64,000 nucleotides of DNA. Origin: Amycolatopsis deserti (lineage in GTDB: Bacteria; Actinomycetota; Actinomycetes; Mycobacteriales; Pseudonocardiaceae). Position 1 is the stretch's first letter. Every line of letters starts with the position of its first letter. This document shows, piece by piece, positions 53,058 through 61,662 of this stretch. The DNA lies in NCBI RefSeq assembly GCF_014653945.1, contig NZ_BNAU01000004.1, positions 124,001-188,000 of the forward strand. Reading direction: 5' to 3'. The translations under genes and the position numbers were made by a program. The notes under the pieces were generated by a model that was not told the origin of the DNA, searched no databases, and was given only the letters and a program-made list of their open reading frames with translations.

Positions 53058-54094
53058 CCGGCCAGGGTAATGGAATTCGCGGCATTTTCCCGGCGAATCC
53101 GGAACGCCGAGGCGAGCAGGGTCACCACGAGCCCGGCGACGCCCCACACCACCAGCACCACGATCGGGCCGCCGGTCGCGTTGCCGCCGAAGTACACCTC
53201 GTCGCGGATCGCCTCGGTGCCCGCGCCGTTGGGCAACCAGTCGCCGATCGCGCGCCAGAACGGCGGCAGCAGTTCGGTCTGGTAGGCGCCGCCCGCGCTG
53301 GGGTTGCCGAGGATCACGAAGATCAGCACGGTGATGCCCACGCCGATGACGCCGAACAGCACCTGAAATGCCATCGTCACGGTCGCCGCGGCGAAGGTGA
53401 GGGCCGCGCCGATCCACCACAGGGACAGGAAGTGCCCGGTCAGCGCGCCGAGGACCTGGTCGACGACCAGCGCGCCGCCCAGGCCGGACACGATCGCGTA
53501 GGGCACCATCGCGGCGAGGCGGATCGCCGTGCGGCGCAGGGTCGCGGGCCGGGCGCCCTTCGCGATGCCGAGCGCGGCGGCGGCGAGGTAGCCACCGACG
53601 AGCCAGCCGACGACGGCGTAGAACGCGGTCAGCCCTCGTGCGTCGCCGGGCTGTGGCGGGACGAGGTCGGTGACGGTGAGGGTGCGGTTCTGCGCGGCGT
53701 CGAGCTGGGTGAAGACCTGCTCGACGGCGGTGGCGAGGGCCGGGCCCGCGGCGGTCGCGACCAGGAGGGTGTCGGTGGTGCCCGCGGTGTCGATGACGTA
53801 GGCCGCCTCGACGTCGCGGTCGAGCACCCGTTGGCGCGCCTCGGCCGCGTCCGGGCTGGGTGACGCCTCGATCGGGGTGCCGTCGACGGCGTTGATCCGG
53901 TCGACCGTCTGTTGTGGACCGACGACGGCGACGGCGACCCGGTGCGGCGCGGGGCTGTGGAAGGCGCCGACGTAGGACAGGATGAAGCCGAGCTGCAGGA
54001 GAAGCACGCCGAGGACGAGCAGAACGGTCCGCGGGGCGATCGCGTCCCGCAAATCACCGGCGAGGCCTCGGGGGCTGCTTTCGTCGCTGGTCAT
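53054..54094 (-). CDS. DUF3533/YhgE-like membrane protein
   Basis: 346 residues. A first membrane helix (VLLVLGVLLLQLGFILSYVG) is followed by an extracytoplasmic domain of about 140 residues, then five or six helices with a long C-terminal membrane block (VLFGVIGVGITVLIFVILGN). This resembles the ABC-2-like YhgE/Pip and DUF3533 proteins, which lack an ATPase partner. It is coupled to the rhomboid gene by an ATGA overlap, so the rhomboid may act on it (inference). Confidence 0.78.
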   Translation of the reverse strand: MTSDESSPRGLAGDLRDAIAPRTVLLVLGVLLLQLGFILSYVGAFHSPAPHRVAVAVVGPQQTVDRINAVDGTPIEASPSPDAAEARQRVLDRDVEAAYVIDTAGTTDTLLVATAAGPALATAVEQVFTQLDAAQNRTLTVTDLVPPQPGDARGLTAFYAVVGWLVGGYLAAAALGIAKGARPATLRRTAIRLAAMVPYAIVSGLGGALVVDQVLGALTGHFLSLWWIGAALTFAAATVTMAFQVLFGVIGVGITVLIFVILGNPSAGGAYQTELLPPFWRAIGDWLPNGAGTEAIRDEVYFGGNATGGPIVVLVVWGVAGLVVTLLASAFRIRRENAANSITLAG

Positions 54095-54237
54095 GGCCCG
54101 AACCTAGGCGCGGTGGAGCCTCCGCGCGCGGCGAGGCTTCACTCGATCCCGGCTCAAGTGCGGTCGCCTCGGGAATTGAGCAACCGCGCCACACACCGGG
54201 TGGCGAACAGGCCCGCGGGGCGGAGGCACCCCGGCGG

Positions 54238-55551
54238 TCACTCCATTCCGCTGTCCTCCGGGCTCGAGCGTGCCAGCGCGGCCAGCGTGTCCAGCGCCCC
54301 GGCCAGTACGTCGATCCGTGGGGAGGCCAGTGCGAGCCGCACGGCGGTGGGGGCCCAGCCGGGGCTCACGGCGAACGCGGCGGCCGGGGTGACCGCTATC
54401 CCGCGCCGGGCGGCCGCCGCCACGAAGGTTTCCGCTCGCCACGGCTCCGGCAGCTGCCACCAGCAGTGGTAGGCCCGCGGATCCGCCCGCACCGAGAACC
54501 CCGCCAGCCGCTCGCGGACCAGCGACTGCCGCGCCATCGCGTCGTCGCGCTTGGCGGACTCGATCTTCGCCAGCGTGCCGTCCGCCATCAGCCGCGTCGC
54601 CGCCACCAGGGGGAACTGCGCGGCCGCCCAGCCGCCCGACCGCACCGCGGCGGCCACTCGGTCACGCAGAACCGGTGGCGCCACCACGAAACCCAGCGTC
54701 ATCCCGGGCGCGAGCCGCTTGGAGAGGCTGTCCAGCACGATCGTCCGCTCCGGCGCGATCTCCGCCAGCGGCGCGACGTCCGGCCGCAGGAAGCCGTTGA
54801 TGCCGTCGTCGATCACCGGCAGGTCCCGCTCCCGCAGCGCCTCGGCCAGCTCCGCCCGCCGCGCCGCGGGCATCGTCACGCCCAGCGGGTTGTGCAGCGC
54901 CGGCTGCAGGTAGACCGCCCGCAACCGCGGCGGCAGGTCGGGCACCACGCCGGACGAGTCCATCTCCAGCGGCACCAGCGTGACCCCGAGCCGCGCCGCG
55001 ATGCCCTTCACCACCGGGTACGTGAGCGCCTCGACCCCCAGCCGCTCCCCTGCCGGGACCAGCGCGGCCATCGCGGCGGCGATCGCCTGGCGGCCGTTGC
55101 CGGTGAACAACACCTCGGACGCGTCCGGCGCCCACTCGCCCCGTCCCAGCACCCGCGCGGCCTCCGCCCGCGCTTCGGCGCTCCCGGTCACCACGGACGG
55201 TCCCAGCCCCTGCACCAGCAGGTCCGGCCGCAGCAGCGGCCCCAGGCTCGCGGCGATCAACGCGGGCTGCTCCGGCAGGACCGGGAAGTTCAGCTCCAGG
55301 TCGACCGTCGCGGCCGCGGGTTCGGCCAGCGCCGACTCCGGCTTCGGCGCGGCGCGGATGAACGTGCCCCGCCCGGTCTCGCCGACCGCCAGGCCGCGCC
55401 GGACCAGCTCGCCGTAGACCCGGGCCGCGGTGGACACCGCGATCCCGCGCTGCCGCGCGAACCGGCGCTGCGGAGGCAGCTGGTCCCCCGGCCGGAGTCG
55501 CCCGGCGGCGACATCGGCGGCGACCGCGTCCGCGATCGTCCGGTAGTCCAT
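54238..55551 (-). CDS. MocR/GabR-type regulator (GntR helix-turn-helix + aminotransferase fold)
   Basis: 437 residues. The GntR winged helix (AGRLRPGDQLPPQRRFARQR) is followed by a PLP-binding fold-I aminotransferase domain with Lys278 in DSLSKRLAPG, NPLGVTMP and VIDDGINGF. MocR proteins use PLP as the sensor and usually regulate vitamin B6 or amine genes. ATG at 55551 with GGAGG upstream. A repeat-plus-palindrome operator lies just upstream, between it and the divergent alpha/beta hydrolase. Confidence 0.92.
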   Translation of the reverse strand: MDYRTIADAVAADVAAGRLRPGDQLPPQRRFARQRGIAVSTAARVYGELVRRGLAVGETGRGTFIRAAPKPESALAEPAAATVDLELNFPVLPEQPALIAASLGPLLRPDLLVQGLGPSVVTGSAEARAEAARVLGRGEWAPDASEVLFTGNGRQAIAAAMAALVPAGERLGVEALTYPVVKGIAARLGVTLVPLEMDSSGVVPDLPPRLRAVYLQPALHNPLGVTMPAARRAELAEALRERDLPVIDDGINGFLRPDVAPLAEIAPERTIVLDSLSKRLAPGMTLGFVVAPPVLRDRVAAAVRSGGWAAAQFPLVAATRLMADGTLAKIESAKRDDAMARQSLVRERLAGFSVRADPRAYHCWWQLPEPWRAETFVAAAARRGIAVTPAAAFAVSPGWAPTAVRLALASPRIDVLAGALDTLAALARSSPEDSGME

Positions 55552-55563
55552 CCCTGCCTCCAC

Positions 55564-55597
55564 ATTGCACCGAGAGCAATCTTGGTATTGCACCGAG
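55564..55597. promoter_or_regulatory. MocR operator: direct repeat with internal inverted repeat
   Basis: ATTGCACCGAG occurs at 55564-55574 and again at 55587-55597, a 23-bp step. GCAAT at 55576-55580 forms an inverted partner to ATTGC at 55587-55591. Two direct boxes plus one inverted box is the arrangement known for GabR and PdxR sites. It starts 13 bp from the MocR start codon. Confidence 0.7.
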
Positions 55598-55623
55598 CAT
55601 ATCAGCGGATCTACGGTCGGGGC

Positions 55624-56412
55624 ATGACGATCGACATCGCCTTCGACGACAAGGGCTCCGGCCCCGCGCTGGTCCTGGTCCACGGCCAGCCGTTCGACCG
55701 CTCGATGTGGCGGCCGCAGCTGGACCACTTCAGCGAGCGCGGCTGGCGCGTCATCGTCCCCGACCTGCGCGGATACGGCGAAACGACCGTGGTGCCCGGC
55801 AAGACGCCGCTGGAGGTGTTCGCCCGCGACCTGGAGACGCTGCTGGACCGGCTCGGCGTCGGCGAGTTCGTCCTCGGCGGGCTGTCGATGGGCGGGCAGA
55901 TCGTGATGGAGTGCCACCGGCTCTTCCCGGACCGGATCCGCGCGCTGGTCCTCGCCGACACCTCACCGCGCGCCGAGACCGACGCGGGCAAGCGCAATCG
56001 CACCGAGATGGCCGAGCGATTGCTCCGAGAAGGGCTCCGGCCGTACGCCGACGAGGTCCTCACGAAGATGGTCGCGCCCGCCAACGTCGCCGCCATGCCG
56101 GACCTCGCCGAGCACGTCCACCGCATGATGCGCGAGACCTCGCCGGAGGGCGCGGCGGCGGCGCTGCGCGGCCGGGCCGAGCGCCCGGACTACGTGCCGA
56201 CGCTGGCCGGCATCCGGGTGCCGACGCTGGTCGTCGTCGGCGACCAGGACGAGTACACCCCGGTCGCCGAGGCCGAGTTCCTGCACGCGCGCATCGCCGG
56301 CGCCGAACTGGCGGTCATCGAGGGCGCGGCGCACATGCCGAACCTCGAACGCAGCACGGAGTTCAACGCCGTCCTCGCGGACTTCCTGGCGAAGCTGCCT
56401 CAGGCGTCGTAG
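55624..56412 (+). CDS. Alpha/beta hydrolase
   Basis: 262 residues. Oxyanion motif [12 protein letters not shown], nucleophile elbow GGLSMGG, acid in [10 protein letters not shown] and His in [10 protein letters not shown] complete a catalytic triad. Closest in style to 3-oxoadipate enol-lactonase and related esterases; the substrate is not known. Divergent from the MocR gene, which probably controls it. The stop overlaps the convergent HxlR gene by 13 bp. Confidence 0.9.
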   Translation: MTIDIAFDDKGSGPALVLVHGQPFDRSMWRPQLDHFSERGWRVIVPDLRGYGETTVVPGKTPLEVFARDLETLLDRLGVGEFVLGGLSMGGQIVMECHRLFPDRIRALVLADTSPRAETDAGKRNRTEMAERLLREGLRPYADEVLTKMVAPANVAAMPDLAEHVHRMMRETSPEGAAAALRGRAERPDYVPTLAGIRVPTLVVVGDQDEYTPVAEAEFLHARIAGAELAVIEGAAHMPNLERSTEFNAVLADFLAKLPQAS

Positions 56413-56792
56413 GCGGCGCGCGCCTGCTCGATCTCCTCGATGTGCCCCTCCGCCCACTCCTTGAGCTGCCGCACGACCGCGTGCAGGCCGCGGCCGAGAT
56501 CGGTGAGCTCGTAGTCGACGCGGACCGGGACGCCCGCCGTCACCGTGCGCGAGACGAGGCCGTCGCGCTCCAGCGAGCGGAGCGTCTGGGTCAGCATCTT
56601 CTGGCTGGCGCCGGCGATGATCCGGCTGAGGTCGCTGTAACGCTTCGGCCCGTCGCCGAGCGCGGCCAGCACGAGCGTGACCCACTTGTCGCTGATCCGG
56701 TCGAGCACCTTGCGCGCGGGGCAAGCCGCCAGGAACGCGTCGTACGCCTGGCGGTCGTGCTGCCTGCGTTGCGCGGCGGTCAGGGTGGCCAT
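56400..56792 (-). CDS. HxlR-family transcriptional regulator
   Basis: 130 residues: [20 protein letters not shown] (HxlR N terminus with a conserved Cys), winged helix ([20 protein letters not shown], then [14 protein letters not shown]) and [12 protein letters not shown]. The single N-terminal Cys is the redox-sensing residue in several homologues. ATG at 56792 with GGAGGTG upstream. A perfect palindrome lies in the divergent promoter shared with the oxidoreductase gene. Confidence 0.92.
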   Translation of the reverse strand: MATLTAAQRRQHDRQAYDAFLAACPARKVLDRISDKWVTLVLAALGDGPKRYSDLSRIIAGASQKMLTQTLRSLERDGLVSRTVTAGVPVRVDYELTDLGRGLHAVVRQLKEWAEGHIEEIEQARAAYDA

Positions 56793-56810
56793 CGCACCTC
56801 CGGGTGTCCT

Positions 56811-56828
56811 ACGCACTTGAAAGTGCGT
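56811..56828. promoter_or_regulatory. HxlR operator palindrome
   Basis: ACGCACTTGAAAGTGCGT has perfect 8-bp arms around a 2-bp centre. It lies 18 bp upstream of the HxlR start and 82 bp upstream of the divergent oxidoreductase start. Confidence 0.7.
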
Positions 56829-56910
56829 GCCTCGCCATGGGATGCGCGGTGCCGCGCCTCCGGTTCTGAACGACTGCAGACGTCATCGATTCATTCCGAG
56901 GAGGCGCGAA

Positions 56911-57840
56911 ATGCGTGCAGTGGTCGTGCGGGAGTTCGGCGGGCCCGAGGTGCTGGAGGTCGTGGACGTTCCGGTTCCGGTGCCCGGGCCGGGGCAGGTG
57001 CGGATCCGGGTGTCGGCCGCCGCGGTCAACCCGGTGGACGTCGCCACGGCGGCCGGGTTGTTCGCCGAGATGGGCGTCACCGGCGCCACCGGCCCGACGG
57101 CGATCGGCTGGGACGTCGCGGGGGTGGTCGAGGAGGCCGGCGCCGGGGTGGCGTTCGCGCCCGGGGACGCGGTCATCGGGCTGCGGTCCAGGCTGGCCGA
57201 CCCGCTCGGCACGTGGGCGGAGCAGATCGTCCTCGATGCGGACGCCGTCGCACCGGCGCCGGACGGCGCCGACCCGGTGGCGGCGTCGACGCTGCCGCTG
57301 AACTCGCTCACCGCCCTGCAGGCTCTGGACGCCCTGGACCTGAGGACGGGACAGACGCTCCTGGTGACCGGCGCGGCGGGCGCGGTCGGCGGGTTCGCGG
57401 TCGAGCTCGCGGCCCTGCGCGGACTGCGGGTCGTCGCGGCCGCGAGCGCGAGCGACGAGGCGGCCGTGCGTGGTTTCGGAGCCGAGTTCTTCGTGCCGCG
57501 CACGGAGAACCTCGCCGAGGGGGTGCGGAAGCGGGTGCCGGGCGGGGTCGACGGCGCGATCGACGCGGCCGTGCTCGGGTACCCGGCGCTGGACGCGGTG
57601 CGGGACGGTGGCGCGTTCGCCGCGGTGATCGGGAACGGCCCGGACAACTACCGCGGCATCCGGATCCGGCCGGTGCGGATCAAGGCCGACGGCGTCGCGT
57701 TGACCGGGCTGTCCCGGCTGGCCGCCGCGGGTCGCCTGACGCTGCGGGTGGCCGACACCCTTCCGTTGGAAGCCGCGGCGAAAGCGGCCGCCCGGCTGCG
57801 GGACGGCGGTCTGCGCGGGCGGCTGGTCCTGGTGCCCTAA
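56911..57840 (+). CDS. NADP-dependent quinone oxidoreductase (zinc-independent MDR family)
   Basis: 309 residues: GroES-like N-terminal domain (RAVVVREFGGPEVLEVVDVP) and Rossmann domain with LLVTGAAGAVGGFAVELAAL. The zinc-binding cysteines of alcohol dehydrogenases are absent, as in quinone oxidoreductases. HxlR-controlled reductases of this kind often act on quinones or reactive carbonyls. ATG with GAGGAGGCG upstream. The stop overlaps the convergent MarR gene by 4 bp. Confidence 0.9.
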   Translation: MRAVVVREFGGPEVLEVVDVPVPVPGPGQVRIRVSAAAVNPVDVATAAGLFAEMGVTGATGPTAIGWDVAGVVEEAGAGVAFAPGDAVIGLRSRLADPLGTWAEQIVLDADAVAPAPDGADPVAASTLPLNSLTALQALDALDLRTGQTLLVTGAAGAVGGFAVELAALRGLRVVAAASASDEAAVRGFGAEFFVPRTENLAEGVRKRVPGGVDGAIDAAVLGYPALDAVRDGGAFAAVIGNGPDNYRGIRIRPVRIKADGVALTGLSRLAAAGRLTLRVADTLPLEAAAKAAARLRDGGLRGRLVLVP

Positions 57841-58301
57841 TCGCCCCGCGCGAGGTGGTGCTGGAACAGTTTCCGGCTGATCCGGCCCAGCTCGGCGAAT
57901 TCGTCGTCGCTGAGGGGGGCGATCACCGAATCGTGCACGGCCTGGCGGTAGCCGGGTGTCACGCGGTGGAGAAAATCGGCCCCCTCGGTGGTCAGCACGG
58001 CGTACAGGCCGCGGCGGTCCGTCGGGTGTTGTTCCCGGCGGACCCAGCCGAGACCGGCCAGCCGGGTGATCCGGTAGTTCAGCCTGCTGCCCGGCGAGAA
58101 CAGCACAGCGGCCAGCTCGCCCATGCGCATCCGGTGGCCCGGCGCGCCGTCCAGCCTGGTGAGGATTTCGTACTCCGCATGGGAAATCCCGGCGGCCTCG
58201 TGCAGGTGCCGCTCGAGCGCGCGTTGCACGAGGGTCTGCGCGCCCAGGTAGTGCACCCAGGCCCGGAGCTGGTCATCGGACAGCCCGTGGGTCTCCCGCA
58301 T
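57837..58301 (-). CDS. MarR-family regulator
   Basis: 154 residues, compact winged helix with MRMGELAAVLFSPGSRLNYR (recognition helix), a beta wing QHPTDRRGLYAVLT and helical dimer ends. Commonly a repressor of small-molecule response genes. ATG at 58301; a spaced inverted repeat GATCGGC/GCCGATC lies just upstream and may be its operator. The LysR gene on the same strand ends 60 bp upstream, so the target could be itself or a distant gene. Confidence 0.9.
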   Translation of the reverse strand: MRETHGLSDDQLRAWVHYLGAQTLVQRALERHLHEAAGISHAEYEILTRLDGAPGHRMRMGELAAVLFSPGSRLNYRITRLAGLGWVRREQHPTDRRGLYAVLTTEGADFLHRVTPGYRQAVHDSVIAPLSDDEFAELGRISRKLFQHHLARGD

Positions 58302-58315
58302 GGACCCTCCCAGTT

Positions 58316-58344
58316 GATCGGCAGAGGCTGGAATATAGCCGATC
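58316..58344 (-). promoter_or_regulatory. Spaced inverted repeat upstream of the MarR gene
   Basis: GATCGGC (58316-58322) and GCCGATC (58338-58344) are perfect inverted arms with a 15-bp centre, located in the 60-bp gap between the LysR stop and the MarR start. Confidence 0.4.
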
Positions 58345-58361
58345 GGGGGCGGTGAACCGGG

Positions 58362-59261
58362 TCAATTCAGGCACCGCTCCACGTGGCCGGGAACCAGAAC
58401 GGCCTTGCGGCGGAGGATTTCGGTGAACGCCGAGGAAACGGGATCGCCACCCGGGCGCGTGTAAGCCGCCAATCGGCGCCGCACCGGTGGGTCCGGGCGC
58501 AGCAGGTGCCCGGGGAACCGGGGCGGCAGCACGTTCGCCGGCACCAGCGCCGGGCCCAGACCGGCCGCGGCCAGCGACGGCGCCGCGGCCGTCTGCTCGG
58601 TGCGCACCGCGGCGCGCGGCTGGAACCCGGCCGCCGCGCACGCCTGGTCGAGCAGATCGGCGAGCCCGTTGCCGGGCGCGTAGTGCACCCATTCCCGGTC
58701 GGCGAGGTCGGCGAGGCGCACCCGCGTCCCGTCCGCGGCCGGATCGTCGGGCGGCACCACGACGACGAACTCCTCCTCGCCGAGCGGGTGCACCGGACCG
58801 TCCCAATCGGACGGTGGCGGCCCGACGGCGAGATCGGCCTGCCCCTGGGCCATCGCGTCGGCCAGCTCGTCGGCGTGCCGGTGCTCGAACAGCCGGACGT
58901 GCACGTCCGGATGCGCGCGCCGCCACGCCTTGAGCACCGGCGGCAGCACCCCCAGGCTCACCGAGTACACCGTCGCGACCATGATCTCGCCGCACTGCAG
59001 CCCGGCCGCCTGCCGCGCGGCGGACACCGACTTCCGCGCCGCGGCCAGCGTGGCCCGCGCGTGCGGCAGCATCGCCCGGCCCATCGGGGTCAGCCGCACC
59101 GACCGCGGCAGCCGCTCCAGCAGCGGCCCGCCGGTCGCCCGCTCCAGCGCCCGCACCTGGTGCGACAACGCGGGCTGCGTCACGTGCAGCAGCTCGGCCG
59201 CCCGCGTGAACGAGCCCGCGTCGACGATCGTCACCAGGTACTCCAGCTGGCGCAAGGTCAT
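58362..59261 (-). CDS. LysR-family regulator
   Basis: 299 residues. N-terminal helix-turn-helix (AGSFTRAAELLHVTQPALSH, then QVRALERATGGPLLERLPRS) and a periplasmic-binding-protein-like effector domain. The gene starts 9 bp after the stop of the MFS pump gene and on the same strand, so the two are co-transcribed. It probably acts elsewhere or on the pump operon itself. Confidence 0.92.
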   Translation of the reverse strand: MTLRQLEYLVTIVDAGSFTRAAELLHVTQPALSHQVRALERATGGPLLERLPRSVRLTPMGRAMLPHARATLAAARKSVSAARQAAGLQCGEIMVATVYSVSLGVLPPVLKAWRRAHPDVHVRLFEHRHADELADAMAQGQADLAVGPPPSDWDGPVHPLGEEEFVVVVPPDDPAADGTRVRLADLADREWVHYAPGNGLADLLDQACAAAGFQPRAAVRTEQTAAAPSLAAAGLGPALVPANVLPPRFPGHLLRPDPPVRRRLAAYTRPGGDPVSSAFTEILRRKAVLVPGHVERCLN

Positions 59262-59270
59262 GAACGCAGC

Positions 59271-60665
59271 TTATGCCGGGACCGGAACCGCCCGCACCCG
59301 CTCATGCCGCTGCACCTGCCACAGCCACCCGGCGGCGGCCACCGCAATCACCGAGGCGCCGGTCAGCCACCAGAACGCGACCTGGAAGGCGTGCTCGGCG
59401 CCGGCAGGCAGCAACCGGGACAGCACGATCGCGCACATCGCGCCGCCGACCGCGCCACCCACCCGCATCAGGATGTTCAGCATCGTAGTGGCGTCCGGAA
59501 GCTGGTCGCGCCGCACCGAGGCGAACGCGGCGGTCCCGGCCGGGGACGCCGACAGCGCCAGCGCCATCCCGCGCAGGAACAGCAACGCCTGCAGCAGCAC
59601 CGGGTCCGCGTCCGCGCCGAGGAGGGCGAACGGCGCCGTGGTGAGCACGGTGAACACCCCGCCGGCGAGCGAGACGATCCCGCCGCCGTACCGGTCGGTC
59701 AGCCACCCGGCCAGCGGCAGCACCACCATCGTGCCCAGGCCGAGCGACAGCAGGGACAGCCCGGTCGTCACCACGTCGTCGCCGCGCAGGATCTGGAAGT
59801 ACAGCGGGAACAGCAGCATCGCGCCGAACATCGCGGCGCCGATGAACAGGCTGGAGACCGTGCCCGCGGCGAACACGCGGTTGCCGAACAGCCGCAGGTC
59901 CAGCAGCGGCCGCTCGCGCCGCCACGACCGCAGCGCGAACACCACCAGGCCGGCCGCGCCCAGCACCAGCGACACCAGCACCGACGGGCCGATCCCGCCG
60001 CCGCCCTCGCCGACCGACGTGAGCGCGTGGACGAACAGCGGCAACCCGAGCCCGACCAGCGCGAACCCGGTCCAGTCCAGCCGCCCGGCGCCACCCGGCT
60101 CACCGCGCGGCACGTACTTCAGCCCCAGCGCGATCCCGATCGCACCGATCGGCAGGTTGATCAGGAACAGCCACTCCCAGGACAGCGAGTCCAGCAGCAC
60201 CCCGCCGACGGTCGGGCCGATCGCGGGCGCGCTGCTCACCGCGATGCCGAGGATGCTCATCACCCGCCCCAGCCGCTCCGGGCCGACGGCCTGGCCGAGG
60301 ATCGTCTGCCCGGCCGGGGTCAGCAGCCCGGCGGCCAGGCCCTGCACGACGCGCAGCGCGACGAGCCACCCGATGTCCCCGGCCAGCGCGCACAGCCCGG
60401 ACGCGACGACGAACGCCGCGAACGCGCCCAGCCACAGCCGCCCGACACCGACCCGGCGGCCGAGCCACCCGCACAGCGGCAGCGACACCGCGAGCGCGAT
60501 CAGGTACGCGGTCGACACCCACTGCACCTGGTCGAGGGAGGCGTTCAGGTCCGTACCGATCCGGTCGAGTCCGACGTTGACCAGTGACGAGTCCAGCATG
60601 CCGACGAAGGCGCCGAAGACGATCACCAGGGAGATCCGCCACACGGGCCAGGGAATCCGTTCCAC
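59271..60665 (-). CDS. MFS multidrug exporter, DHA2 (EmrB/QacA) family
   Basis: 464 residues with about 14 membrane segments. Motif C-like GIAVSSAPAIGPTVGGVL, motif A-like GWLGRRVGVGRLW and an N-terminal MLDSSLVNVGLDRI typical of DHA2 drug/H+ antiporters. The GTG at 60665 has no ribosome site. The predicted -10 (TAGCTT) lies 7 bp upstream, so the mRNA is probably leaderless. The promoter has a MerR/SoxR-like palindrome, suggesting redox or drug control. Confidence 0.92.
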   Translation of the reverse strand: MERIPWPVWRISLVIVFGAFVGMLDSSLVNVGLDRIGTDLNASLDQVQWVSTAYLIALAVSLPLCGWLGRRVGVGRLWLGAFAAFVVASGLCALAGDIGWLVALRVVQGLAAGLLTPAGQTILGQAVGPERLGRVMSILGIAVSSAPAIGPTVGGVLLDSLSWEWLFLINLPIGAIGIALGLKYVPRGEPGGAGRLDWTGFALVGLGLPLFVHALTSVGEGGGGIGPSVLVSLVLGAAGLVVFALRSWRRERPLLDLRLFGNRVFAAGTVSSLFIGAAMFGAMLLFPLYFQILRGDDVVTTGLSLLSLGLGTMVVLPLAGWLTDRYGGGIVSLAGGVFTVLTTAPFALLGADADPVLLQALLFLRGMALALSASPAGTAAFASVRRDQLPDATTMLNILMRVGGAVGGAMCAIVLSRLLPAGAEHAFQVAFWWLTGASVIAVAAAGWLWQVQRHERVRAVPVPA

Positions 60666-60672
60666 GATCTCG

Positions 60673-60703
60673 AAGCTAGAACCTCAAGTAACGTCGAGGT
60701 CAA
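60673..60703 (-). promoter_or_regulatory. MerR/SoxR-type promoter of the MFS gene
   Basis: On the minus strand TTGACC (60703-60698) and TAGCTT (60678-60673) are separated by 19 bp, the long spacer typical of MerR-family promoters. The spacer region is filled by the palindrome ACCTCGACGTTACTTGAGGT (60700-60681). The CTTGAGG half matches SoxR boxes. No MerR/SoxR gene is present in the window. Confidence 0.6.
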
Positions 60704-60763
60704 TGGTCGCTGAGCAGCACCGTAGGATGGGCGCGGCGAAATCCGGCGACACGGGACGGGACG

Positions 60764-61594
60764 ATGAAGCACATCTACGCGGGCAAGGTCCGGGAGCTCT
60801 ACTCCGACGGGGACGACATCCTGCTGGTCGCCTCCGACCGGATCTCGCTCTACGACGTGGTGATGCCCACTCCGATCCCGGACAAGGGCAAGCTGCTCAC
60901 CCAGCTGTCGCTGTGGTGGTTCGAGCACCTCAGCGAGATCGTGCCGAACCACGTCGTGTCCACCGACGTGCCCGAGGAGTTCGCCGGCCGCGCGATCCGC
61001 GTCAAGCCGCTGAAGATGGTGCAGGTCGAGTGCATCGCGCGCGGCTACCTGACCGGACTGGGCCTCAAGGAGTACCAGAAGCAGGGCACCGTCTCCGGCG
61101 TCCAGCTGCCGCCGGGCCTGGTCGAGGGCAGCAAGCTGCCGGAGCCGATCTTCACGCCGACCACCAAGGCGACCGAGGGCCACGACGAGTTCATCACGTT
61201 CGACGACGTGATCGCGCAGGAGGGCCGCGAGACCGCGGAGCGCCTGCGTGAGCTGACGCTGGCGATCTACCGCGCGGGCGCCGAGCGCGCGGCCGAGAAC
61301 GGCATCATCGTCGCGGACACCAAGGTCGAGTTCGGCTGGGACGCCGACGGCGTGCTGACCCTCGGCGACGAGGTCCTGACGTCCGACTCGTCGCGGTTCT
61401 GGCCCGCCGACCGCTGGCAGCCGGGCCGCCCGCAGTTCTCGTTCGACAAGCAGTACGTGCGTGACTGGGTCAGCGGCACCGGCTGGGACAAGACCCCGCC
61501 CGCGCCGGAGATCCCGGCCGACGTGGTGGCCACCACCCGCGCCCGCTACATCGAGGTCTACGAGCGGATCACCGGGCGGACCTGGACGGCATAA
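60764..61594 (+). CDS. purC: Phosphoribosylaminoimidazole-succinocarboxamide synthase
   Basis: 276 residues, SAICAR synthetase of purine synthesis. Signature blocks: YAGKVRELYSDGDDILLVAS near the N terminus, then VECIARGYLTGLGLKEY, and IIVADTKVEFGWDADG with DEVLTSDSSRFWP. Length and motif order are normal for the actinobacterial enzyme. ATG with GGGACGGG upstream. Other purine genes are not beside it here. Confidence 0.96.
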   Translation: MKHIYAGKVRELYSDGDDILLVASDRISLYDVVMPTPIPDKGKLLTQLSLWWFEHLSEIVPNHVVSTDVPEEFAGRAIRVKPLKMVQVECIARGYLTGLGLKEYQKQGTVSGVQLPPGLVEGSKLPEPIFTPTTKATEGHDEFITFDDVIAQEGRETAERLRELTLAIYRAGAERAAENGIIVADTKVEFGWDADGVLTLGDEVLTSDSSRFWPADRWQPGRPQFSFDKQYVRDWVSGTGWDKTPPAPEIPADVVATTRARYIEVYERITGRTWTA

Positions 61595-61662
61595 AGAGCG
61601 TTCATGGGTCCCGGTACCAACGGGACTTGGACTTATCGCCGGGCCGGGCGGAACCTGGGCTC

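Noticed and set aside
61608..61626. Terminator between purC and the SDR gene
   Set aside because: GTCCCG/CGGGAC gives only a 6-bp stem without a U-tract; too weak to call.
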